Shown piece by piece: positions 56,607 through 64,000 of a stretch of 64,000 bases of DNA. The position numbers and the translations under genes are program-made. The stretch lies in the NCBI RefSeq assembly GCF_026157085.1, contig NZ_JANPVN010000001.1, positions 372,001-436,000 of the forward strand, written 5' to 3'. Positions within the stretch are counted from its first letter, which is position 1; each line of letters begins with the position of its first letter. Below the pieces are notes generated by a model. That model was given only the letters and a program-made list of their open reading frames with translations. It was not told the origin of the DNA and did not search any database. The DNA comes from Sphingomicrobium arenosum (lineage in GTDB: Bacteria > Pseudomonadota > Alphaproteobacteria > Sphingomonadales > Sphingomonadaceae).

Positions 56607-58418
56607 CTAGCCCGGCAGCGTCAGCGGGCGGCTCTCGTAATGAAGCCGCCACTGGCCGACGTCGGCGAGCATGATCTCGCCGAGGCGGCGGGCGCGTTCG
56701 GACAGTCGCTCGAAGCGCGGCTGGTCGGCGCCGAGCGAATGTTCGAGATGCTCGAGCTGGCGCGCGATGGCGGCCGAGCGCTCGGCATTGCCCGCGAAAT
56801 CGCCCTGCATGCGGATGCCGTAGAGCGCGGCGGCGAGCGCGGGGAAGAGCGCGGTGACGAAGGTGACGAGGCCGGTCGAGCTGAACGCCCCCGCATCGGG
56901 CACCTTGCCGATGGCAAAGGAGAGGATGAGGTAGAGGGCGCAGGCGAGGATCGTGCCCGCGAACAGCGCATCGCCGGCGCGGTGCAGGACGTGGTTGCTG
57001 TGCTGCATCGCATGGGCGTTGGCGTGGTGGTAGGCGCGCTGTTCGGCGATGGTGGCGAGCAGCACGCCGCGCACCTTTTCGAGATAGGCATGATCGATCT
57101 CGGCGCGCACGAGACCCAGTTCGCGGGCGCTGGCGCGCACATACCAGCCGACCCAGTCGGGATGGCGGGTGCCGTCGTCGGCGTCGCGCAGGGCTAGACG
57201 GCCCAGGGGCGCCGACATGGACAGGAGGCGCAGCCGCTCGGCGAGGTGGCGATGGTCGAGCCAGCATTTGTGAAGGTTCTGGCGGTTGGCGCCGCGGGTG
57301 TTGGCGATGATCAGCAGGATGACGAGTAGCTCGATACTGATGAGCAGCTTCTTGCCCTCGGGAAAGAGCAGGCCGGCGAGCGCGAGGAAGACGGCAAGCC
57401 CGGCCATGGCGAAATTGGTCACGAAGGAGGAGCGGAAGCGCTGGGCATAGTCGCTGGCGAGTGAATCCGCCCGCCCGAAGCGGGTGCGGATGCCCCCGTC
57501 GAGACGCACCCCGAAGGCGCCGTCCTCGGCGAAGGGACGAGTGTGGGCCGCGAAGGCGCCGGCGCACTCCGCGCTCGACGGCGCGCGGGCGGCGAAGCCG
57601 GTCCACGATTTGGCGCCGGTCAGCCGCATCAGGAGCGGCCAGCCCGTGGCGCGGCGCGGACGCCGGTCGCCGCCGAGGATGAAGCGATCGAGCTCGGCGC
57701 GTTCCTCGGGCGCCGACGGCGGGGCGCAGAGCGCATGAACGAGCGGGCCGATACCACGGCGCATGTCGGTGCGGCGCACGCCGTCGAGCGAGGGGCGGTC
57801 GGGAATGGCTTCGTGCAGGCCGCTCCACAACAATTCGGCCGGGCGCTCGCCGCGCGCATCGATATGGATGACGGGCTGGTGCATGGCGACCGCCTCGGCG
57901 ACAATCTGGGTGGTGCCGCCGCGCCCCGCCGCCGCCTCGCCGTCCCAGATGGCGATGAGGATGTCGCATTGCGCGAGCACGATGCGCCCCGCGGCCTCGT
58001 AGGACGCCTCGGCACCATGGCCATTGGGGTCGAGCGTGAGGACCGCGCCCGATTGCTCGATCAGCGCCTCGGTGCGGGCCCATGCCTCGGCACTGAAGTC
58101 GCGGGCATAGGTGTCGCGTGGCAAGGGCAGGCAGGCGACCAGTTGCGCGCCGCTGGCGAGCGCGGCCTCGGCGGCAATGACATCGGCGCCCTCGGCGAGG
58201 CTGGAGACGAGCTTGATGGCGGGATCGCGCGCCGCGAACAGCCGTGTCTCGCTGGCGGCCAGCGCATCCATCGCGCCGCGCGCGAGGGCGAAGATCTCGG
58301 CGCACTGGGCATGGATACGGTCGTGCTGGTCGTTGGCGAGGCGCGGCGGTCGGTGGCCGGTGATGCCGAACCGCAGCGTCAGGCCGGGCCTATAGTCTTC
58401 CAGTGCATCGCGATCCAT
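56607..58418 (-). CDS. SLOG-domain protein with C-terminal membrane segments (SLATT-like)
   Basis: 603 residues. The N-terminal 200 residues form a Rossmann-like SLOG fold: FGITGHRPPRL, then VSSLAEGADVIAAEAAL, with the conserved G-x-x-G-H-R loop for a nucleotide ligand. About 200 residues of variable linker follow, then a membrane part with four hydrophobic segments (about 337-380 and 490-541) and a long helical C-terminus (AERSAAIARQLEHLEHSL). SLOG domains bind nucleotide-derived signals, for example in ThsA-type effectors, and SLATT-like modules are membrane effectors. This is the reverse-strand partner of the TIR cluster. The domain call is by pattern, not by search. Confidence 0.7.
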   Translation of the reverse strand: MDRDALEDYRPGLTLRFGITGHRPPRLANDQHDRIHAQCAEIFALARGAMDALAASETRLFAARDPAIKLVSSLAEGADVIAAEAALASGAQLVACLPLPRDTYARDFSAEAWARTEALIEQSGAVLTLDPNGHGAEASYEAAGRIVLAQCDILIAIWDGEAAAGRGGTTQIVAEAVAMHQPVIHIDARGERPAELLWSGLHEAIPDRPSLDGVRRTDMRRGIGPLVHALCAPPSAPEERAELDRFILGGDRRPRRATGWPLLMRLTGAKSWTGFAARAPSSAECAGAFAAHTRPFAEDGAFGVRLDGGIRTRFGRADSLASDYAQRFRSSFVTNFAMAGLAVFLALAGLLFPEGKKLLISIELLVILLIIANTRGANRQNLHKCWLDHRHLAERLRLLSMSAPLGRLALRDADDGTRHPDWVGWYVRASARELGLVRAEIDHAYLEKVRGVLLATIAEQRAYHHANAHAMQHSNHVLHRAGDALFAGTILACALYLILSFAIGKVPDAGAFSSTGLVTFVTALFPALAAALYGIRMQGDFAGNAERSAAIARQLEHLEHSLGADQPRFERLSERARRLGEIMLADVGQWRLHYESRPLTLPG

Positions 58419-58481
58419 GCGCCCCCCGATCTTCGGCCCTCGAAGTGTTGGCAGGCGGCGCGGACGGTGGCAAGCGGCGCC

Positions 58482-59483
58482 TCAGGCAGCGCTGTCGGAC
58501 CGGGCGCCGAAGCGGCGGCGATAGGCGCTGGGCGAGAGGCCGAGGACTTTCTTGAATTGCGCCTGCATGGCGGACAGGCTGCCATAGCCCGCCTCGGTCG
58601 CGACCCGCTCGATCGAGGCGTCGGTAGCCTCCAAAGCATGGCGGGCGGCGGACAGACGCAGATGAGCGAGCCAGGCACCGGGGGTCTCGCCGGTCGCCTC
58701 CGTGAAGCGGCGGATGAAGGTGCGGCGGCTCATCGCGCAGGCGCGCGCCATGGTCTCCACATTCCAGTCGCTGGCCGGGGCGGCACGCATGGCGTCGAGC
58801 AGCGGGGCGATGCGGGCATGGGGCGCGGGCGGCAGGGGGGTGGGGATGAACTGGCGCTGCCCGCCGTCGCGATGCGGGGCGACGACGAGGCGCTGGGCGA
58901 CCTTGTTGGCGACATCGTGGCCGAAATCGCGCGCGACGAGGTGGAGCAGGCAGTCGATGCCCGCCGCCGAGCCCGCCGAGGTAAGGATCGCGCCTTCGTC
59001 GGCGAAGAGGATGTCGGGGTCCAGCGCGACGCGCGGGTAGCGGGCGCGAAAGGCGTCGGCATAGACCCAGTGGGTGGTCGCGCGCTTGCCGTCGAGCAGG
59101 CCGAGTTCTGCCAGCAGGAAGGCGCCCGAGCAGATGGAGACGAAACGCGCGCCCTCGGCGGCGGCGCGGGAGAGCGCGGCGGCGAGCGCTGGGCTGGGGG
59201 CGGGCGCGCCGGTCGACCAGCCGGGGATGACGATGGTGCCGGCATCGTCGAGGGCATCGAGCCCGGCTTCGGGGACCAGCGCGGCACCCGCGATGGTGGA
59301 CAGCGGTTCGGCGGTCTCGGCGACGGTGACATGATCGTACCATCGGGTGATGCCGGGACGTTCGCGACAGAAGATCTCGGCGGCCATCGCATATTCGAAG
59401 ATGGCGAGCCCGTCGCCGACGAGGGTCGCGACCTTGAGGGGGTCGCGATGGTGAGTTGGCACGATCCGCAGGGTCTTTGACAT
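58482..59483 (-). CDS. GlxA-type transcriptional regulator (DJ-1/PfpI + AraC)
   Basis: 333 residues from the ATG at 59483. N-terminal half: DJ-1/PfpI-like GATase1 fold (VATLVGDGLAIFEYAMAAEI; TIVIPGWSTG; FVSICSGAFLLAELGLLDGK with the nucleophile Cys). C-terminal 100 residues: AraC DNA-binding domain (SDWNVETMARACAMSRRTFI; RVATEAGYGSLSAMQAQFKK). Typical of GlxA/FtrA regulators. It is divergent from the rhodanese operon, with 67 nt between the starts, so it likely controls that operon. Confidence 0.9.
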   Translation of the reverse strand: MSKTLRIVPTHHRDPLKVATLVGDGLAIFEYAMAAEIFCRERPGITRWYDHVTVAETAEPLSTIAGAALVPEAGLDALDDAGTIVIPGWSTGAPAPSPALAAALSRAAAEGARFVSICSGAFLLAELGLLDGKRATTHWVYADAFRARYPRVALDPDILFADEGAILTSAGSAAGIDCLLHLVARDFGHDVANKVAQRLVVAPHRDGGQRQFIPTPLPPAPHARIAPLLDAMRAAPASDWNVETMARACAMSRRTFIRRFTEATGETPGAWLAHLRLSAARHALEATDASIERVATEAGYGSLSAMQAQFKKVLGLSPSAYRRRFGARSDSAA

Positions 59484-59550
59484 TCGTGCCAATTGCCGCA
59501 GCGCGGCGGTGCGGTCAAGACGATGGTGACACCGTAAAGGAGCAATCATC

Positions 59551-59964
59551 ATGACCAATGCCGTGACCGCCGTTCCCCCCGCGCCCAGTGCCGAAGCGCT
59601 GGCGCATTTCGAGAAGAGCTTTGCCTTCGAAACCGATTGCTGGGACGTGCATCAGGCGATGCAGTCGGACGATCCGGGCTTCGTGCTGCTCGACGTGCGC
59701 GGGCCGGATGCCTTTGCCGAGGGTCATGTGCCGGGCGCGCGCCACCTGATGCACGGCAAGATCGTCGGGTCCAAGCTGCGCGATGATCCCGAGGGCACGC
59801 TCTACGTCGTCTATTGCGCGGGGCCGCATTGCAACGGCGCAGCGCGAGCGGCGGTGCGGCTGGCGGGGCTGGGGCGCCCGGTCAAGGTGATGCCGGGCGG
59901 GATCACCGGCTGGATCGACGAGGGATTCGCGCTCGAGACCGGCGCGGCGGAGGCGGCGGCATGA
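59551..59964 (+). CDS. Rhodanese-like domain protein
   Basis: 137 residues. The single rhodanese domain reads FVLLDVRGPDAFAEGHVPGA, with the active-site cysteine loop VVYCAGPHCNGA. Sulfurtransferases with this fold move sulfane sulfur to thiols or cyanide; the substrate here is not known. GTAAAGGAGCAATCATC provides a good ribosome-binding site. It is the first of three overlapping genes divergent from a GlxA-type regulator. Confidence 0.9.
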   Translation: MTNAVTAVPPAPSAEALAHFEKSFAFETDCWDVHQAMQSDDPGFVLLDVRGPDAFAEGHVPGARHLMHGKIVGSKLRDDPEGTLYVVYCAGPHCNGAARAAVRLAGLGRPVKVMPGGITGWIDEGFALETGAAEAAA

Positions 59965-60608
59965 GCGGCGCGATCAACGAGAACTGCCCCTGGTCAGGCA
60001 ATCCCGTCGATGCGGGCAGCCTGACCGATTATCGCGGGCAGGTGGTGGGCTTTTGCAACCCGGGCTGCCGCGACAAGTTCGCCGCCGCCACCAGCATGTT
60101 CGATGCTGCGATCGAGGCGAAGCGGCCGGTGGCCGAGCTGATCGCGCATCGCGACGGCGGGCATGAGGTTTATGCGCCGCGCACCTATCGCGACTTCGGC
60201 GTGCTGGCGCTGGGCGCCTCGCGCTTCAAGGCTTATGGCATCGAAGCTCCGGGTAGCGCGCTCGACGCCGATGCGGCGCTGGCGGCGGTGACGCGCTATG
60301 CCCGCGCTTGCCCGCATGTCTGGACCGTGCCCGAGAGCGCGCTCGGCCATGTCATTGTCCATCGCGGCGAGGAAGCGGACTGGCTACTCGCGGGCTGGTG
60401 GATCGGCGGCGGGATCCTGCGCGGGCTGGTGGCGAGAAGCGAGGTGGGCGCGCTCGATTTTGCGCCCGCCGACAGCAGCCTCGTCGGCTGTGTCTGGGAA
60501 TTGCGGCTGGTCGAGCATGAGCGGCAGGCGTGGGTGCGCCACATGATGCGCGAGACACCCGACGTGGACGGCTTTCTTGCCGATCGCCATGCGGAGGGGC
60601 TGTTTTGA
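59961..60608 (+). CDS. YHS/TRASH-like metal-binding protein
   Basis: 215 residues starting at the ATGA overlap. The N-terminal part has CPWSGNPVDAGSLTDYRGQV and VGFCNPGCRDKFAAA, a C...F-C-x-x-x-C-R-D-K-F motif as in YHS/TRASH metal-binding domains. The remainder (HVWTVPESALGHVIVHRGEE onward) is not recognised. It is coupled to the rhodanese gene and overlaps the GNAT gene (TTGA), so the three genes are co-translated. A role in handling metals or sulfur is an inference from the motif and neighbour. Confidence 0.65.
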   Translation: MSGAINENCPWSGNPVDAGSLTDYRGQVVGFCNPGCRDKFAAATSMFDAAIEAKRPVAELIAHRDGGHEVYAPRTYRDFGVLALGASRFKAYGIEAPGSALDADAALAAVTRYARACPHVWTVPESALGHVIVHRGEEADWLLAGWWIGGGILRGLVARSEVGALDFAPADSSLVGCVWELRLVEHERQAWVRHMMRETPDVDGFLADRHAEGLF

Positions 60609-61057
60609 GCCTTCATGTCTCGCCCATGCGGCGCGGGGAGGAGGGGGCGGTGCTGGCGCTGATGCGTGGGCTCGCCGCGTTCGAGCATTATCTCGACGAC
60701 TTCGCGGTGACCGCGGCCGACCTAGAACGCTTCGGCCATGGCAAGGCGCGGCGCTTCACCGCCCATGTCGCCCGGCTGGACAGCGTGCCGGTGGGGGTGG
60801 CGGTGACGCATCGGATCGACTGGACCTTCGATCTCAGGCCCGTGCGCGTGCTGAAGGAGATGTTCGTCGCGCCCGAGGCACGCGGCTCGGGTGCGGGGGC
60901 GGCGCTGTTTGCCGCGGTGCGCGCCGAAGCTGTAGGCGAGGGCGCGGGGCGCGTGCGCTGGCTGGTGCTCGCCGACAACGACCCTGCCAAGGCCTTTTAC
61001 GCTTCGCAGGGCGGGCGACATCTGGCGCAATGGGAGACGTGGGAACTCGCGCTCTGA
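60605..61057 (+). CDS. GNAT family N-acetyltransferase
   Basis: 150 residues, TTG start at 60605 overlapping the previous stop (TTGA); an in-frame ATG lies at 60626. GNAT features: the N-terminal alpha/beta unit, and the acetyl-CoA-binding stretch MFVAPEARGSGAGAALFAAV (Q/R-x-x-G-x-G/A) with FYASQGG near the end. Closest in pattern to diamine-type acetyltransferases such as SSAT-like proteins. The substrate is unknown. Third gene of the rhodanese operon. Confidence 0.85.
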   Translation: MSLHVSPMRRGEEGAVLALMRGLAAFEHYLDDFAVTAADLERFGHGKARRFTAHVARLDSVPVGVAVTHRIDWTFDLRPVRVLKEMFVAPEARGSGAGAALFAAVRAEAVGEGAGRVRWLVLADNDPAKAFYASQGGRHLAQWETWELAL

Positions 61058-61104
61058 GACAGGCGTATCGTTTCGGTAGCGTCTTGTTTCAAAGGAGCCT
61101 TTCG

Positions 61105-61860
61105 ATGCGTCACTTTCTTGCCGCGCTGGCGATTGCCACCGCGCTTTCCACGCCTGCTGCTGCGCAGGTGATCGAAGCCGACCTTCAACAGGCGATGCAG
61201 ACGCCGCTCCTGTCGCTCAGCGTCCAGGAAACGGTCGAGGCGCCCGCCGATATCGTGCGGCTGCAATTCGGGGTGATGACCCGCAACGAGAGCGCGGCGG
61301 TCGCGATGAGCGAGGCGACCGAGACGATCAAGCGCATTCGCGAGGCGCTGGTCGCGAGCGGGGCCGAGGCCAAGGATATCGACACGCGCTCGATCAACCT
61401 CGGGCGCTGGACCGAATATGACCGCGTCAATCAGAAGCAGCTCGACCTGGGGTTTCAGGCGTCTTCGTCGGTCGAAGTCGAGGCGCCGCTGACGATCGAC
61501 GTGCTCCGCATGATCGACCGCGCGACGGCGGCAGGCGCGAACAACGTGTCGGGGCCCTATTTCGATTATGACGACCGGCTGGGCCTGCGTGCCGAGGCGC
61601 GGCGACGCGCGGTCGCGCGGGCCAAGGCGGAAGCGGCGGAATATGCGCGGCTGTGGGGCTTTTCACGCGCGACGCTGGTCGACATCCAGACCGGCCCGTC
61701 GACCAATCGCGATGCCATCATGATAACGGGAAGCCGGGTCGGGCCGCCGCCGCCGCCGCCGCCGCCGCCCGAACCCGAGCGCGACGGCTATGCGCCCGCC
61801 GTCGCGGGCGATATCGGCGAGAGCGTCTATCTCGGATTAACCTTCGCGCTGGTGCGCTAG
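61105..61860 (+). CDS. SIMPL (DUF541) domain protein, exported
   Basis: 251 residues with a signal peptide (FLAALAIATALSTPAAAQ) and ribosome-binding site AAAGGAG. DUF541 core about 30-210: SLSVQETVEAPADIVRLQFG, FQASSSVEVEAPL and AVARAKAEAAEYARLWGFS. Before the last strands there is a proline run followed by PEPERDG, similar to the C-terminal tail of the broken autotransporter. SIMPL proteins are periplasmic or outer-membrane-associated (oxidative stress-linked in some bacteria). Function here unknown. Confidence 0.85.
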   Translation: MRHFLAALAIATALSTPAAAQVIEADLQQAMQTPLLSLSVQETVEAPADIVRLQFGVMTRNESAAVAMSEATETIKRIREALVASGAEAKDIDTRSINLGRWTEYDRVNQKQLDLGFQASSSVEVEAPLTIDVLRMIDRATAAGANNVSGPYFDYDDRLGLRAEARRRAVARAKAEAAEYARLWGFSRATLVDIQTGPSTNRDAIMITGSRVGPPPPPPPPPEPERDGYAPAVAGDIGESVYLGLTFALVR

Positions 61861-61875
61861 GCCCAGTCAGGCCAG

Positions 61876-62163
61876 CTAGGCCTTGATGACGTCGTCCCAG
61901 TCCGAATGCTTCTCGGCCTCGGCCTTCATGTAGGGGCAGACGGGGATGATCTTCCATCCTTCGGCCCGGCTCTTCGTCACGGCAGCCTGTGCAAGCTTGC
62001 CCGCGATGCCCTGCCCGCGCGCCGACGGGGGCACGAAGGTGTGGTCGATCATGATGAGCTCGGCATTGGTGCGGCTGAAGGTCATTTCGGCCTCTTCGCT
62101 CACACCTTCGGGGGTCGCGTGCCAGCGGCCGCGGCCCCCGTCTTCTTCGAATTTGATGTTCAT
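61876..62163 (-). CDS. Short GNAT family acetyltransferase (YjdJ-type)
   Basis: 95 residues, a minimal GNAT fold: IMIDHTFVPPSARGQGIAGK is the acetyl-CoA loop, followed by KIIPVCPYMKAEAEKHSDW. This short form corresponds to the GNAT YjdJ/Yidj-like proteins. It ends 15 nt after the convergent SIMPL gene. Substrate unknown. Confidence 0.87.
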   Translation of the reverse strand: MNIKFEEDGGRGRWHATPEGVSEEAEMTFSRTNAELIMIDHTFVPPSARGQGIAGKLAQAAVTKSRAEGWKIIPVCPYMKAEAEKHSDWDDVIKA

Positions 62164-62199
62164 GATGGGGCGAACCTTCGACCCTAGGCGGAAGTTGCC

Positions 62200-62886
62200 T
62201 CAGGCGGCGACTTCGGGCCTCGGCGCATCGAGGCGGCGGCCGATGGCGACCATCGCGTAGATGAGCGGCGGGAAGAGGACGGCCGAGAGGACGACCTTGG
62301 CGAGCATCTGGCCGATCATCAGATTGGCGATCGGGAAGACACCGTAGAAGGCGACCGAGACGAAGATGAGCGTGTCCAAGGCCTGGCTGATCATCCCCGC
62401 GACCGAAGAGCGCAGCCACAGGAGGCGACCGCCGGGGCGGCGCAGCTTGTCGAACAGCCACACGTTGAGCAGCGTCGAGATGCCGTAGGCGAGAATGCCG
62501 CCGAGCCAGATGCGCGGGGTCGAGGAGAGGAGGAGGTTGAAGGCGCTGAGGCGCTCGCCGTCCATTTCGGGCGCTGCGGGGAGCGCCAGGATGATGACCG
62601 TGAGAAGCGAGGAGATGATGAGCGGTACGAAGCCGAACAGCACCATGCGGCGGCCAGCAGTGGCGCCGAACATCTCGGTCACCGCCGAAGAGGTGACCAC
62701 CAGCATGAGGAAAGCGAAGATGCCCGCCTCGACCGCCAGGGTGCCGACGCCGGGGAGCGGGAACAGCTCGACCTGCTTGTTGGCGAAGACGCCGGCGATA
62801 CAGACCATGCCGCCATAGAAGACGGCGAAGGCGAAGAGCGACAGGGGAATGGCGGTGGGCGCGGGGCGCGAAGTCGTTTCGGTCAT
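62200..62886 (-). CDS. VUT-family (YhhQ-like) queuosine precursor transporter
   Basis: 228 residues from the ATG at 62886; six or seven TM helices (FAFAVFYGGMVCIAGVFANK; FAFLMLVVTSSAVTEMFGA; LFGFVPLIISSLLTVIILAL). The ANK and TEMFG elements are diagnostic of the VUT/DUF165 family, which imports queuosine precursors. No queuosine riboswitch is recognisable in the upstream sequence. It is divergent from the PfkB-type kinase, with 142 nt between the starts. Confidence 0.85.
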   Translation of the reverse strand: MTETTSRPAPTAIPLSLFAFAVFYGGMVCIAGVFANKQVELFPLPGVGTLAVEAGIFAFLMLVVTSSAVTEMFGATAGRRMVLFGFVPLIISSLLTVIILALPAAPEMDGERLSAFNLLLSSTPRIWLGGILAYGISTLLNVWLFDKLRRPGGRLLWLRSSVAGMISQALDTLIFVSVAFYGVFPIANLMIGQMLAKVVLSAVLFPPLIYAMVAIGRRLDAPRPEVAA

Positions 62887-63028
62887 GGCCCGTGTTGCTG
62901 CCCATTTTTGGCGACAAAGAAAAGGCTTTTCATTGACGCTTAACGCCTGCGCCATTAGGCGAGCGCCAATCCAAGAGGCGCGCCTCATGGCGGCGCCCGG
63001 CCCCGTTATCAGCAGCTTAGAAGACCAG

Positions 63029-64000
63029 ATGCCCGAGACCCGTTTCGATATTGTCGCCATGGGCGATGCGATCGTCGATGTGATCGCCCCCGCGACGCCC
63101 GAGTTTCTCCAGCAGCATTGCCTGCCGGTGGGCTCGATGCAGCTGCTGACCCCGCTCAAGGCCGACCATCTCTATGCCTCGATGGGCGTGGCCGAGGAGC
63201 ATTCGGGTGGCTCGGCAGCCAATTCGATGGCGGGCGTTGCAGGTCTTGGCGGCAAGGTCGCCTTCATCGGGCAGGTCGCCGACGACCAGTTCGGCAAGGT
63301 CTTCCGCCACGACCTGACCGCCATGGGCGTGCATTTCGACACGCCTGCGCTGGAGGCCAATGCCGATTGCCCGACCGGGCGCTGCCTCATTCTCGTGACG
63401 CCCGATGGGCAGCGCACGATGAACACCGCGCCGGGCGCGAGCCACGAACTGGTGGCCTCTGCGGTGAGCGAAGAACTCGTGAAGGCCAGTCGCATCCTCT
63501 ATCTCGAAGGCTATCTTTTCGGCCCCGACAAGCCGCGCGCGGCGATGATGGAAGCGCGAAAGATGGCGCATGGGGCGGGCAATGAGACTGCTTTCACCCT
63601 GTCGGAAAGCGTCATCATCTCCGAGCGGCGCGACCGTTTCACCCGTTTGATCGAGGAAGGCGGCATCGACCTCCTGTTCTGCAACGATCATGAGGCCAGG
63701 CTGCTGACCGGGCATGACGATGTGCTCGCGGCGGAAATGGCACTGGCGACCAAGGTGAAGACGGCGGTCGTCACGCACGGCGCGGCGGGCGCGAGCGCCA
63801 ATCACGACGGCAAGCGGGTGATTGTGCCCGCGGTGCCGGTCGCCGAGGTGGTCGATACCACCGGCGCGGGCGACCTGTTCGCGGCGGGCTTCCTCGCCGC
63901 CTATACGAAGGATAAGCCGCTCGAGAAATGCCTCGAGACGGGCGCCATTTGCGCCGCCGAGGTGATCAGCCATTATGGCGCGCGGCCCGAGGCCGACCTG
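63029..64000 (+). CDS. PfkB-family sugar/nucleoside kinase, adenosine kinase-like (3' end outside window)
   Basis: 324 codons are visible before the window edge, of a family usually about 330 residues long, so only a few are missing. The N-terminal signature GDAIVDVIA and SGGSAANSMAGVAGLGGKVAF are the PfkB family 1 motif; the second motif DTTGAGDLFAAGFLAAY includes the catalytic Asp of GAGD. Sequence around NTAPGASHEL and LFCNDHEARLLTGH is like that of alphaproteobacterial adenosine/ribokinase-type enzymes. The natural substrate is not certain. It is divergent from the VUT gene. Confidence 0.88.
   Translation, partial: MPETRFDIVAMGDAIVDVIAPATPEFLQQHCLPVGSMQLLTPLKADHLYASMGVAEEHSGGSAANSMAGVAGLGGKVAFIGQVADDQFGKVFRHDLTAMGVHFDTPALEANADCPTGRCLILVTPDGQRTMNTAPGASHELVASAVSEELVKASRILYLEGYLFGPDKPRAAMMEARKMAHGAGNETAFTLSESVIISERRDRFTRLIEEGGIDLLFCNDHEARLLTGHDDVLAAEMALATKVKTAVVTHGAAGASANHDGKRVIVPAVPVAEVVDTTGAGDLFAAGFLAAYTKDKPLEKCLETGAICAAEVISHYGARPEADL

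Noticed and set aside
62887..63028. Queuosine riboswitch upstream of the VUT transporter
   Set aside because: Short AT-containing stretch with no recognisable preQ1 aptamer; not claimed.

Overview
The window is high-GC DNA with a typical alphaproteobacterial gene set. Its best protein resemblances are to Sphingomonadales (Sphingomonas/Sphingomicrobium-like): a DUF2474-linked CioAB-type cytochrome bd, autotransporters with proline-rich PEPER-type tails, a GlnB-GT87-Map neighbourhood, and many ATGA/GTGA start-stop overlaps. This placement rests on protein resemblance only; there is no rRNA here.

Layout. 0-8.2 kb is chromosomal housekeeping: PII protein (cut by the window edge), GT87 membrane protein, methionine aminopeptidase, GFA protein, S41 protease, MoCF-domain protein, a CPA-type antiporter with TrkA-N domain, and an OmpA lipoprotein. 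8.6-11.2 kb is an autotransporter-like gene whose reading frame is broken twice. A tRNA-Gly(CCC) sits at 11.4 kb. 11.5-26.8 kb looks like a genomic island: a 40-nt copy of the 5' half of that tRNA lies at 26777-26816. No integrase is visible. The island carries a complete stressosome-like operon (RsbR, RsbS, RsbT, GHKL-SpoIIE phosphatase, double-GHKL histidine kinase), a Crp/Fnr regulator, several tiny genes, a 1460-residue CheB-CheR-PAS-GAF-HWE kinase-receiver hybrid, a second CheB, a DUF421 protein, and a three-gene operon of N-formylglutamate amidohydrolase, a DUF1704 zinc peptidase and an ATP-grasp ligase.

26.8-32.1 kb is decayed DNA: two adhesin remnants joined head to head and an S41 protease gene with two in-frame amber codons. 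32.1-38.7 kb holds an intact S41 protease, a MarR regulator and a divergent TolC-HlyD-ABC-2 permease-ABC-2 permease operon without an ATPase. 38.7-41.2 kb is cytochrome bd oxidase (cydA-cydB-DUF2474). 41.6-47.6 kb is a surface polysaccharide locus (UDP-GlcNAc 2-epimerase, outer-membrane barrel, GT2 synthase, bactofilin-like protein, membrane protein, acyltransferase).

47.8-51.5 kb is a DUF4132-type gene pair plus a small partner. acs follows. 53.6-58.4 kb is the most unusual cluster: a TIR-TM-TPR protein, a small beta-rich protein, a 2TM-type K+ channel-like protein and, convergent, a SLOG-domain membrane protein, which together resemble parts of nucleotide-signal conflict systems. 58.4-64 kb returns to ordinary genes: GlxA-type regulator, rhodanese/metal-binding/GNAT operon, SIMPL-domain protein, GNAT, a queuosine-precursor-type transporter and a PfkB-family kinase cut by the window edge.

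The candidates for undescribed biology are the stressosome island with no recognisable sigma-B partner, the amidohydrolase/DUF1704/ATP-grasp operon, and the TIR/channel/SLOG cluster.
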